DNA of 8,775 nt from JASFHF01 sp050123375. GTDB lineage: Bacteria > Pseudomonadota > Gammaproteobacteria > UBA12402. Positions within the stretch are counted from its first letter, which is position 1, and each line of letters begins with the position of its first letter. Positions 1 through 6,815 of the stretch are shown piece after piece. The DNA is taken from assembly GCA_050123375.1 (NCBI GenBank), contig JASFHF010000052.1:1-8775 (forward strand), written 5' to 3'. The position numbers and the translations under genes were made by a program. The notes beneath the pieces were generated by a model that was not told the origin of the DNA, ran no database searches, and saw only the letters and a program-made list of their open reading frames with translations.

Positions 1-42
1 TTTCTTCTGTGCCTTGCTGTAACCCGCAAATAATTTCCTCAT
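1..42 (-). CDS. 5' end of an unrecognised minus-strand gene (partial)
   Basis: Read on the minus strand, an ATG at 42-40 opens a frame that runs without a stop to the window edge, giving MRKLFAGYSKAQKK (14 residues). An excellent Shine-Dalgarno sequence, AGGAGGA (plus-strand 51-57), lies 8 bases before the ATG, which is why this very short piece is called. A GTG directly before the ATG is a less well-spaced alternative start. The visible N-terminus is basic and has no clear signal peptide. It is divergent from the gene at 210. Too little is visible to name a function. Confidence 0.5.
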   Translation of the reverse strand, partial: MRKLFAGYSKAQKK

Positions 43-50
43 CACAATTT

Positions 51-57
51 TCCTCCT
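51..57 (-). promoter_or_regulatory. Strong Shine-Dalgarno site of the minus-strand partial gene
   Basis: The minus strand reads AGGAGGA here, nearly the full anti-16S complement, 8 bases upstream of ATG. It is the strongest ribosome binding site in the window and decides the start of the partial gene at 1-42. Confidence 0.6.
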
Positions 58-63
58 ACTAAA

Positions 64-83
64 TTTAAAATCATGATTTTAAA
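64..83. promoter_or_regulatory. Perfect 20-bp palindrome, possible operator of the divergent region
   Basis: The sequence TTTAAAATCATGATTTTAAA is identical to its reverse complement over all 20 bases. It lies just upstream of the minus gene's ribosome binding site. A possible minus-strand promoter overlaps it: TTGTAA (plus-strand 98-103), a 16-base spacer, and TAAAAT (76-81), so a bound dimeric regulator would cover the -10 box. This is inference. In AT-rich DNA such a palindrome could also arise by chance or act as an mRNA hairpin. Confidence 0.35.
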
Positions 84-143
84 AAAAATTTACAAACTTA
101 CAACATGGGAATTATTAGATGCTTACGAATTAACTACTATTAT

Positions 144-172
144 TTGCAATGTATGGCATGGGATTTTATAAA
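144..172 (+). promoter_or_regulatory. Predicted sigma-70 promoter for the gene at 210
   Basis: A -35-like TTGCAA (144-149; 4 of 6 consensus bases) and a -10 TATAAA (167-172; 5 of 6) are separated by the ideal 17 bases. Transcription would start near 179, giving a leader of about 30 bases that carries the TAGGAG ribosome binding site at 198-203. Confidence 0.5.
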
Positions 173-209
173 ATGAGAAATATACGTAATATAACGGTAG
201 GAGTAATTT

Positions 210-1262
210 ATGAGCAGAGATTTTGTTTTTGTACTTGGTGACTTAGATGAAATAAAAACATGGCATAACTATTCTAAAAATTTTACAGAACAAAATAGCA
301 AAGCTGAATATTATTATTTTTATCCTAAAAATTCAAATGTTCATTTTCACCATCACAACATTAATCATAAGAAAAAATCTTGCGGACTTCAAAAAAAAAC
401 CATAATAATATCTGATACAATAAATGTATATATTTTTGCGCACGGCATTTCTAATAACACCAAAACCATTTCCTCTTTCAAAGGAAAGTACCATTTAGGA
501 TACGAAGCTTTAGCTAAAGAAATATTTATTTTTTTCTCTGAAAATGCAATTGTAATCGTAAATGATGTGACAATTATATTTGACTTAAAAATATGTAATG
601 CCTTGCAGGGAAATCATAAATTTGGCAAAACTCCTTATCATAGCTTTGCTGTTAATTATCAAAGTGAATTGGTACAACTTGCAGCTTCTTCAAACAAAAA
701 ATGGGATATGAAATTTTTCGCTTCTCCTGCAACTTTATATTCTATTTCATTTGGCAAAAAATTTTTCCCCTGCTCAAATAAAGAAACAAAACAAGAGCTT
801 AACAAACTTAACCATCTAATTAATGCCTATAACACAGACAAACTTTATGCCAATATGCAAAAGATAACGAAACAAGAAAAAACAGTCGAACAATCGCTTC
901 GAAAAAATCAGGAACCATTCGGCAGATTGACAACTCGTAAAAAATATCGTAAACATATTATAATCCTTGAACAAATATTAAAATACCCCGGAAAACCAGA
1001 ACAAGTTGTCAGCAGAATATTGATGGGATATCGCAAAAAATCTATTTTTAACAAAATAGATTTTAATAATCCCAGACTTGATAAATCCCGATCATTTATG
1101 AATATGAAAAAGAAGTTGGAAGAACAGTTTGGTAGCCTAATTTCCCGCGTGGGTTATTTCCCAAAAAAAAGAAATAAACCTAAATTAATAGACACGAATA
1201 ACCCCCACTCTGCATCACCCAAAAATAGCAAGTTGTATACGGATAAAAACTTAAGTTCATGA
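210..1262 (+). CDS. Hypothetical protein with possible clan-CD-like (caspase/C80-type) HG...C arrangement
   Basis: I do not recognise this 350-residue protein. The ATG is preceded by TAGGAG at 198-203 with a 6-base spacer, and by a good promoter. There is no signal peptide and no transmembrane segment, so it is probably made as a soluble protein. A hydrophobic strand ends in His78-Gly79 (VYIFAHG). A second strand leads to Cys129 (IIFDLKICNA). A helix-like stretch (145-158) and another short strand with FASPA (169-173) follow. This order of strand-HG, strand-C, helix, strand recalls clan CD cysteine peptidases, including the C80/MARTX-type domains found in secreted toxins and effectors; that assignment is inference. 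Residues 190-350 are rich in Lys, Asn and Gln, strongly basic, and end in a polar Ser/Lys/Asn tail. It could be an effector, a toxin or a lineage-specific orphan. It ends 27 bp before mfd. Confidence 0.75.
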   Translation: MSRDFVFVLGDLDEIKTWHNYSKNFTEQNSKAEYYYFYPKNSNVHFHHHNINHKKKSCGLQKKTIIISDTINVYIFAHGISNNTKTISSFKGKYHLGYEALAKEIFIFFSENAIVIVNDVTIIFDLKICNALQGNHKFGKTPYHSFAVNYQSELVQLAASSNKKWDMKFFASPATLYSISFGKKFFPCSNKETKQELNKLNHLINAYNTDKLYANMQKITKQEKTVEQSLRKNQEPFGRLTTRKKYRKHIIILEQILKYPGKPEQVVSRILMGYRKKSIFNKIDFNNPRLDKSRSFMNMKKKLEEQFGSLISRVGYFPKKRNKPKLIDTNNPHSASPKNSKLYTDKNLSS

Positions 1263-1273
1263 TGAAAATAGTA

Positions 1274-1279
1274 TATACT
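1274..1279 (+). promoter_or_regulatory. Candidate -10 box directly upstream of mfd
   Basis: TATACT (5 of 6 consensus) lies 10 bases before the mfd ATG. Only a poor -35 (TTAAGT, 1251-1256, 17-base spacer) accompanies it. If used, transcription would start about 3-4 bases before ATG, giving a nearly leaderless mRNA, which would fit the lack of a Shine-Dalgarno sequence there. Weak evidence. Confidence 0.2.
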
Positions 1280-1289
1280 TAAATTCATT

Positions 1290-4200
1290 ATGCCAACATG
1301 TGACTTACTAACACCAAAACTACCTAAACAAACCCCCGGATCATATAAATGGGGTCAATTACATGGTGCTGCCCTCGGACTTGCCATTGCCAACACCAGC
1401 AAAATGCATGCTGGAACAATTTTGGCAATAACTCCTGATATTTTAACCGCTCACAAACTACAGCAAGAGCTACAATTTTTTGCTCCCAATGAAACTGTTA
1501 CGATTTTCCCAGATTGGGAAATTTTGCCTTATGATTCATTTTCGCCGCACCAGGATATTATTTCTGAACGCTTAAAAATACTGAGTCAATTGCCAAATTT
1601 AACCAGGGGCATTTTAATTGCTCCAATTAACACTTGTATGTATCGATTAGCGCCGCGTGATTATTTGACTACACACAGTTTAGTTTTGAATCTTTATCAA
1701 AAAATTGATCTAACCGCATTTCGCCAACAACTTGAAAAAAACGGTTATTACTGCGTTAATCAAGTAATGAATCATGGTGAATTTGCGATTCGCGGCTCCA
1801 TCATTGATCTTTTCCCTATGGGAATTGCGCAACCGCTTCGTATTGATTTATTTGATGAGGATATTGACAGCATCCGCACTTTTAATCCGGAAACTCAATT
1901 ATCAATTGAAAAAATTGACTCGATAGAATTATTACCTGCACATGAATTTCCTTTAGATGAAAATGTGATAAAGCTTTTTACACAAAATTGGCAACAACAT
2001 TTTCGTCAAGATTCAACAAACTGTCCTATATACCGAGATATTTGTGAAAGTTTTTATGTAGCAGGCAGCGAATTTTATTTGCCATTATTTTTTACTAAGA
2101 CTGCCAGCATTTTTGAATATTTACCTAAAAATAGCTTAATTATTCGCAATGACGCAATGATTACACAAACTAAAATTTTTTGGGACGAAATAAATCATCG
2201 TTACGAACAGCTCCGTCATGATATTATGCACCCGATTTTACCGCCCAAAGAAATATTTTTAACTAATGAAGAAATATTTACACACTTTAATAATTTTACG
2301 CAAATTACAACTTACCAGGAACCTTTAAAATCAGGCGCTGGCAAATATAATTTTGCAACACAACAACCGCCATCATTAACCATCAATCACCAATTAAAGC
2401 AGCCATTACAGCAATTACAACAATTCATTAATAATAACCAAAACCAACGATTTCTCTTTTGCGCTGAAACCGAAGGCCGGCTGGAAATTTTGCAAAATCT
2501 ACTGCATTCAATTAATCTCACACCTAAACAAATTAATTCATGGCAGGAATTTTTAAGTTCAAAAGAAAATTTTTGCATAGCCATAACTCCTTTAGATCAT
2601 GGATTAGTATGCCAAGATATAATCTTAATCACTGAAAATCAATTATTCGGTGAGCGTGTTCTACAACGTCGCCGCCGCAAAAAAACCGATTTTGATACCG
2701 AAGCTGTTATTCGCAATTTAGTAGAATTAAATATTGGGGATCCTGTTGTACATATTAATCATGGCATCGGCCGTTTTCTGGGACTCAAAACTATCACCAC
2801 TGACAATATTACTGATGAGTACTTAACTATCGAATATGCAAATAATGATAAATTATATGTGCCGATTGCATCATTGCATTTAATTAGCCGTTATAGCGGC
2901 ACTGATATTGAACATGCGCCTCTGCATAAATTAGGCGGAAAAACCTGGGAAAAAGCCAAACGTAAAGCACAAAAACGCATTCGCGATGTTGCAGCAGAAT
3001 TATTGGAAATTTATGCACGGCGCGCAGCCCAAACTGGACATACTTACAAAAAACCTTCTGAAAATTATTTACTATTTGCTGAGAGTTTTCCATTCGAAGA
3101 AACGCCTGACCAAGAAAATGCAATTGAACAAGTAATAGATGATCTGATATCCGATAAAACTATGGATCGGCTAATTTGCGGTGATGTTGGTTTTGGCAAA
3201 ACTGAAGTAGCGATGCGCGCGGCTTTTATTGCGGTAAATAATAATAAACAAGTTGCCGTCTTAACTCCAACAACCTTATTAACTCAACAACATTATCAAA
3301 ACTTTAAAGATCGTTTTGCTGCCTGGCCTGTCAATATTGCGATGTTATCCAGATTTATTTCTACCAAAGAACAACAAAGAACTATCGGGCAATTAAAAGA
3401 TGGTAAAATTGACATTGTAATTGGCACCCACAAATTATTACAAAAAGATATTAAATTTAAAAATCTTGGCTTATTAATTATTGACGAAGAACATCGCTTT
3501 GGTGTGCGCCAAAAAGAAAAAATAAAATCTTTACGTGCACATATTGATATTTTAGCCTTAACTGCTACTCCAATTCCCCGTACTTTAAATTTGTCTTTTT
3601 CGGGAATTCGTGATTTATCAATTATCGCTACTCCGCCAGAGAAACGCTTGTCAATTAAAACCTTTATCCAAGAAAGCAGTCCGCAAATTATTCGCGAAGC
3701 AATTATGCGCGAAATCATGCGCGGTGGACAAGTATATTTTCTATATAACAAAGTAGAAGATATTCAGTATAAAGCTGATAAATTAGCACAATTAATTCCG
3801 GAAGCAAAAATCAACGTTGCACACGGTCAAATGCCGGAACGTGAATTAGAACATGTAATGACAGATTTTTATCATCGCCGTTTTAATATATTAGTCTGCA
3901 CAACAATTATCGAATCAGGAATTGATGTTCCATCAGCAAATACAATTATTATTAATCGTGCAGATAAATTTGGTTTGGCACAATTATACCAATTACGTGG
4001 GCGCGTTGGCCGTTCACACCATCAAGCTTATGCATATTTATTTATTCCATCAAAAAAATCAATCAGCAAAGATGCTAAAAAACGATTGCTAGCTATTGAA
4101 GCTTCTAAAGAATTAGGCATTGGTTTCACACTTGCAACACATGATTTGGAAATTCGCGGCGCTGGAGAATTACTCGGTGAAGAACAAAGCGGTCACATGC

Positions 4201-4739
4201 AGGCAATCGGTTTTAATCTTTATATGGAAATGCTGGAACGCGCCGTAAAATCATTAAAAATTGGAGAACAACCTGATCTCGATAAACCTTTTGAGGTTGG
4301 CATTGAAATTAATCTGCAAGTATCCGCATTAATTCCCGAAAATTATATACCTAATGTACATACACGTTTGATTTTATACAAACGCATCACAAGTGCTGCA
4401 AACGAACATGAATTATCGGAGTTACGGGTTGAAATGATTGATCGATTCGGCCTATTACCAGAAGCTTGTCAAAACCTTTTTGCAATTGCAGAATTAAAAC
4501 TGCAAGCAGAACCGCTTGGAATTCAAAAAATTACTGCAAATGCAGATGGCGGCAAAATTGACTTTATTGAAAAACCCAAGATCGATCCACAAAGAATTAT
4601 CCAATTAATTCAACAGCATTCTAATCAATACAAACTCGCCGGCCCAACTAAACTGCGGTTTTTTATTAAGACTGACACTCCTCAAAAGCGAATTGATACA
4701 ATTAAGCAATTACTTCACAAACTCACTAAATCCCGATAA
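1290..4739 (+). CDS. mfd: Transcription-repair coupling factor Mfd
   Basis: Mfd is an ATP-driven DNA translocase that pushes stalled RNA polymerase off template lesions and recruits UvrA for nucleotide excision repair. The 1149 residues match the E. coli length, so the gene is intact. Visible in order: an N-terminal UvrB-like module (DSFSPHQD at 82-89); the RNA-polymerase-interaction domain, beginning at IGDPVVH (482) with a conserved LYVPIASLHLISRY stretch; Walker A GDVGFGKT (631-638, Lys637); the DEEH box (732-735); motif III LTATPIPRT (757-765); motif VI with RGRVGR (903-908); the TRG translocation motif (948-968, THDLEIRGAGELLGEE); and the C-terminal D7 domain (VHTRLILYKRI, 1023-1033) that masks the UvrA-binding surface. 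The start is supported by alignment with the E. coli N-terminus, although no Shine-Dalgarno is visible upstream. It is followed after 21 bp by the exporter cassette. Confidence 0.98.
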   Translation: MPTCDLLTPKLPKQTPGSYKWGQLHGAALGLAIANTSKMHAGTILAITPDILTAHKLQQELQFFAPNETVTIFPDWEILPYDSFSPHQDIISERLKILSQLPNLTRGILIAPINTCMYRLAPRDYLTTHSLVLNLYQKIDLTAFRQQLEKNGYYCVNQVMNHGEFAIRGSIIDLFPMGIAQPLRIDLFDEDIDSIRTFNPETQLSIEKIDSIELLPAHEFPLDENVIKLFTQNWQQHFRQDSTNCPIYRDICESFYVAGSEFYLPLFFTKTASIFEYLPKNSLIIRNDAMITQTKIFWDEINHRYEQLRHDIMHPILPPKEIFLTNEEIFTHFNNFTQITTYQEPLKSGAGKYNFATQQPPSLTINHQLKQPLQQLQQFINNNQNQRFLFCAETEGRLEILQNLLHSINLTPKQINSWQEFLSSKENFCIAITPLDHGLVCQDIILITENQLFGERVLQRRRRKKTDFDTEAVIRNLVELNIGDPVVHINHGIGRFLGLKTITTDNITDEYLTIEYANNDKLYVPIASLHLISRYSGTDIEHAPLHKLGGKTWEKAKRKAQKRIRDVAAELLEIYARRAAQTGHTYKKPSENYLLFAESFPFEETPDQENAIEQVIDDLISDKTMDRLICGDVGFGKTEVAMRAAFIAVNNNKQVAVLTPTTLLTQQHYQNFKDRFAAWPVNIAMLSRFISTKEQQRTIGQLKDGKIDIVIGTHKLLQKDIKFKNLGLLIIDEEHRFGVRQKEKIKSLRAHIDILALTATPIPRTLNLSFSGIRDLSIIATPPEKRLSIKTFIQESSPQIIREAIMREIMRGGQVYFLYNKVEDIQYKADKLAQLIPEAKINVAHGQMPERELEHVMTDFYHRRFNILVCTTIIESGIDVPSANTIIINRADKFGLAQLYQLRGRVGRSHHQAYAYLFIPSKKSISKDAKKRLLAIEASKELGIGFTLATHDLEIRGAGELLGEEQSGHMQAIGFNLYMEMLERAVKSLKIGEQPDLDKPFEVGIEINLQVSALIPENYIPNVHTRLILYKRITSAANEHELSELRVEMIDRFGLLPEACQNLFAIAELKLQAEPLGIQKITANADGGKIDFIEKPKIDPQRIIQLIQQHSNQYKLAGPTKLRFFIKTDTPQKRIDTIKQLLHKLTKSR

Positions 4740-4760
4740 AATTGGTTTGAAGGGGATAAT

Positions 4761-5732
4761 ATGAAGTTCAAACCACTAAAGCTTATAAGCATATTGTTGC
4801 TTAGTATGCTTTTTATCAGCGGATGCAGTAGAAACAACCGAACTAAATTTCAAGGCTACATTGAAGGCCGGTTTACTTACATTTCTTCACAAAGAGACGG
4901 AACTTTGGAAGATTTAGCTGTGGAACGCGGAAGCCCGCTTAAAATTGGTCAAAAATTAGCCATTCTTGAAAGCAGCCCCCAATTAGAACAATATAAACAA
5001 GCACAAGCTGACCTCGAAAAAGCTAAATCTAACCTGGCAGACTTACAAAAAGGAAAACGTCCCTCTGAACTAGCCGCAATCGTAGATCAACAAAAACAAG
5101 TTATTCCTCAAATTAAATACGCGGCCATAACCGTAAAACGCTATCAACACTTAGTAAAAACCAATGCTATACAACAAGAAAGACTGGATGATGCTATTTC
5201 AAATTACAATAAACTTAACGCACAATTAGCTGAATTAAACGAAAATTTAATTACTGCTAAATTACCTGCGCGCATTGACCAAATTAATGAAGCTAAAGCA
5301 CAAGTTGCAGCGGCGAAAGCGGCTTTACAACAAACCCAATGGCAATTAAATCAAAAACAATTATTCTCCCCAATTAATGGACATGTATATGATACTTTTT
5401 ACAGAATCGGTGAAACCGTACCTGCTACTTCACCAATCTTATCCGCACTTGACCCAAAAAACGTTTATGTAATATTCTTTATTCCAGAAGAACAATTCTC
5501 TAAAATTAAAATCGGCCAAAAAATCAGTTTTACTTGTGACAGCTGTACCCAATCTACTTCAGCAACTATATATTTTATTTCTGACAAAGCTGAATACACG
5601 CCGCCAGTCATTTACAGCGAAACCTCACGCCAAAAATTAACTTATCGTGTTGAAGCAAAATTAACCATTGCTGATGCAAAACGAATGAACCCTGGCCAAC
5701 CAATTACAGTTGACATTGCTAATACAGAGTAA
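4761..5732 (+). CDS. HlyD/YbhG-family periplasmic adaptor (membrane fusion) lipoprotein
   Basis: This 323-residue protein should be the periplasmic adaptor of the ABC exporter encoded by the next genes. The start is set by AAGGGG (4750-4755) 5 bases before ATG. A hydrophobic signal ends in the lipobox FISGC, predicting lipidation on Cys22 and membrane anchoring. The two halves of a biotinyl-lipoyl domain flank (about 39-70 and 199-225; FSPINGHVYD is the typical second half) a long Gln/Ala/Lys-rich coiled-coil hairpin (about 71-197). A beta-barrel follows, with a CDSC cysteine pair (259-262) and the stretch EYTPPVIYSE...KLTYRVEA (from 278), which I know from YbhG-type HlyD proteins. It fits E. 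coli YbhG/YhiI in length and order, although YbhG is not, as I recall, a lipoprotein. The residue after the lipid Cys is Ser, not Asp, which by the usual Lol rule favours the outer membrane. The substrate is unknown. Confidence 0.92.
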   Translation: MKFKPLKLISILLLSMLFISGCSRNNRTKFQGYIEGRFTYISSQRDGTLEDLAVERGSPLKIGQKLAILESSPQLEQYKQAQADLEKAKSNLADLQKGKRPSELAAIVDQQKQVIPQIKYAAITVKRYQHLVKTNAIQQERLDDAISNYNKLNAQLAELNENLITAKLPARIDQINEAKAQVAAAKAALQQTQWQLNQKQLFSPINGHVYDTFYRIGETVPATSPILSALDPKNVYVIFFIPEEQFSKIKIGQKISFTCDSCTQSTSATIYFISDKAEYTPPVIYSETSRQKLTYRVEAKLTIADAKRMNPGQPITVDIANTE

Positions 5733-5736
5733 CATC

Positions 5737-6666
5737 ATGACAGATAACGAATACATAATTGATGTAAAAGGCCTAACCAAATCATACGATAATAAATGCG
5801 TGGTATGTGATGTTAATTTACAAGTAAAACCAGGTGAAATTTTCGGATTTTTAGGACCAAACGGCAGCGGCAAAACTACCACAATTAGAATGTTGTGCGG
5901 CTTATTAAAACCAGATTCTGGTGAAGGCACATGTTTAGGTTACAATATTTTAACTGAATCCTTAAAAATTAAATTACAAGTTGGTTACATGACGCAGCAT
6001 TTTAGTTTATACAATGATCTAACCATTCGTGAAAATTTAGATTTTATTGCACGTGTTTATAACATTAAAAATCGCGTTCAACGCGTACAAGAATGTGTTG
6101 ATCGACTTGGTTTTAGCAAAAAACGCCAAAATCAAATTACCGGCACATTATCCGGCGGCTGGAAACAACGCCTCGCACTCGCTGCCGCAATGTTACACGA
6201 TCCAAAATTATTATTACTTGATGAACCAACCGCTGGAGTAGATCCGAAAGCGCGGCGTGAATTTTGGGAACAAATTCATAATTTAGCCGCTGAAGGCATA
6301 ACCGCATTAGTAAGCACACATTATATGGATGAAGCTGAACGCTGTCACCGCTTAACTTACATTGCTTATGGACATTTATTAGCAACTGGTAATATTGAAG
6401 AAGTTATTAAGCAAGCTAATTTATTTATGTGGAAAGTTACCGGGCCAAACATTTCTACACTATCACACAAATTACAACAACAACCCGGCATTAATCAAGT
6501 AACTGCTTTTGGGCAATCATTGCATGTGGTTTCGCAAGATCCGGAAGCGCTTGAAAAAGCAATTGAACCGTTTAAAACCAGCGAATACAAATGGGAAAAA
6601 TCAACTGCGGATTTAGAAGATGTATTTATCCATTTAGTTGCAGAGGCAAAGGACAATTTTGCGTAG
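5737..6666 (+). CDS. ABC transporter ATP-binding protein, YbhF-like (drug/multidrug ABC-2 type)
   Basis: This is the cytoplasmic nucleotide-binding subunit that powers the ABC-2 exporter. Starting at the ATG at 5737 (4 bases after the adaptor stop; weak AGAG at 5726-5729) gives 309 residues. Walker A GPNGSGKT is at 40-47, the Q-loop Gln87 in YMTQHFSLY, the signature LSGGWKQR at 138-145 (Trp replaces the usual Gln of LSGGQ), Walker B LLLLDEP at 158-164 with catalytic Glu163, the D-loop GVDP at 167-170, and the switch His195 in STH. TAGVDPKARREFWE resembles the YbhF/RbbA family. Those E. coli proteins carry two ATPase domains in one chain, whereas this one has a single domain and so probably works as a homodimer. 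The last codons (Asn-Phe-Ala-stop) are part of a direct repeat that recurs 50 bp downstream. Confidence 0.95.
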   Translation: MTDNEYIIDVKGLTKSYDNKCVVCDVNLQVKPGEIFGFLGPNGSGKTTTIRMLCGLLKPDSGEGTCLGYNILTESLKIKLQVGYMTQHFSLYNDLTIRENLDFIARVYNIKNRVQRVQECVDRLGFSKKRQNQITGTLSGGWKQRLALAAAMLHDPKLLLLDEPTAGVDPKARREFWEQIHNLAAEGITALVSTHYMDEAERCHRLTYIAYGHLLATGNIEEVIKQANLFMWKVTGPNISTLSHKLQQQPGINQVTAFGQSLHVVSQDPEALEKAIEPFKTSEYKWEKSTADLEDVFIHLVAEAKDNFA

Positions 6667-6741
6667 GGGGTCGCATCTTCACTCATTACATAGCTTCGCA
6701 CATGAATTTTGCGTAGGGGGTCGCATCTTCACTCATTACAT
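6655..6741 (+). repeat. 37-bp perfect direct repeat, two copies exactly 50 bp apart
   Basis: Positions 6655-6691 and 6705-6741 are identical over 37 bases; the bases just outside differ. The first 12 bases (AATTTTGCGTAG) are the end of the ATPase gene including its stop codon, so the second copy is a non-coding duplicate of a gene terminus. The remaining 25 bases are the repeat unit that starts GGGGTCGC and ends CATTACAT. Confidence 0.9.
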
Positions 6742-6776
6742 GTGCGAAGCTATGTAATGAGTGAAGATGCGACCCC
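6667..6776. repeat. Perfect 38-bp inverted repeat filling the ATPase-permease gap
   Basis: Positions 6667-6704 are the exact reverse complement of 6739-6776, with 34 bases between. The left arm begins GGGGTCGC on the base after the ATPase stop codon; the right arm ends GCGACCCC. Pairing in mRNA or single-stranded DNA would be very stable. No T-run follows on either strand, so it is not a classical intrinsic terminator. Lying inside an operon-like run, it could protect the upstream mRNA from 3' exonucleases or lower permease expression relative to the ATPase. REP/BIME or MITE-like elements are the closest known analogues (inference). Confidence 0.85.
6717..6776. repeat. Nested perfect hairpin, 25-bp arms with 10-base loop
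   Basis: Positions 6717-6741 pair perfectly with 6752-6776; the loop is GTGCGAAGCT (6742-6751). In the left copy, the same 25-base arm is followed by AGCTTCGCAC (6692-6701), the reverse complement of this loop. The 60-bp hairpin is probably the complete unit of the repeat family and the left copy a truncated one with the loop in the opposite orientation. It competes with the 38-bp pairing, so two alternative folds are possible. Confidence 0.8.
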
Positions 6777-6815
6777 AATACTACACGACCCGACTACACT
6801 GAGGAACTATTTAAA

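Noticed and set aside
3296..3751. Longest antisense open frame within mfd (151 codons)
   Set aside because: It lies opposite conserved helicase motifs of mfd, has no ribosome site of note and no recognisable domain; it is a shadow of the real gene.
5710..5736. TTG start adding 9 codons to the ATPase gene inside the adaptor gene
   Set aside because: The ATG at 5737 follows the adaptor stop by 4 bases and gives the normal short N-terminus before the ABC domain; the TTG has no ribosome site and would overlap the upstream gene.
6663..6666. GTAG as the conserved 5' tetranucleotide of a canonical REP element
   Set aside because: The GTAG is part of the ATPase stop context, and the copy after csiV has TTGA at the same place, so the tetranucleotide is not conserved between copies.
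6667..6776. Hairpin as a Rho-independent terminator
   Set aside because: The stem is strong but no T-run follows on either strand (AATACTAC on plus, CTACGCAA on minus), and it lies inside a co-directional gene run.
6655..6776. CRISPR array
   Set aside because: Only two direct copies, one inverted copy and no series of unique spacers; no cas genes in the window.
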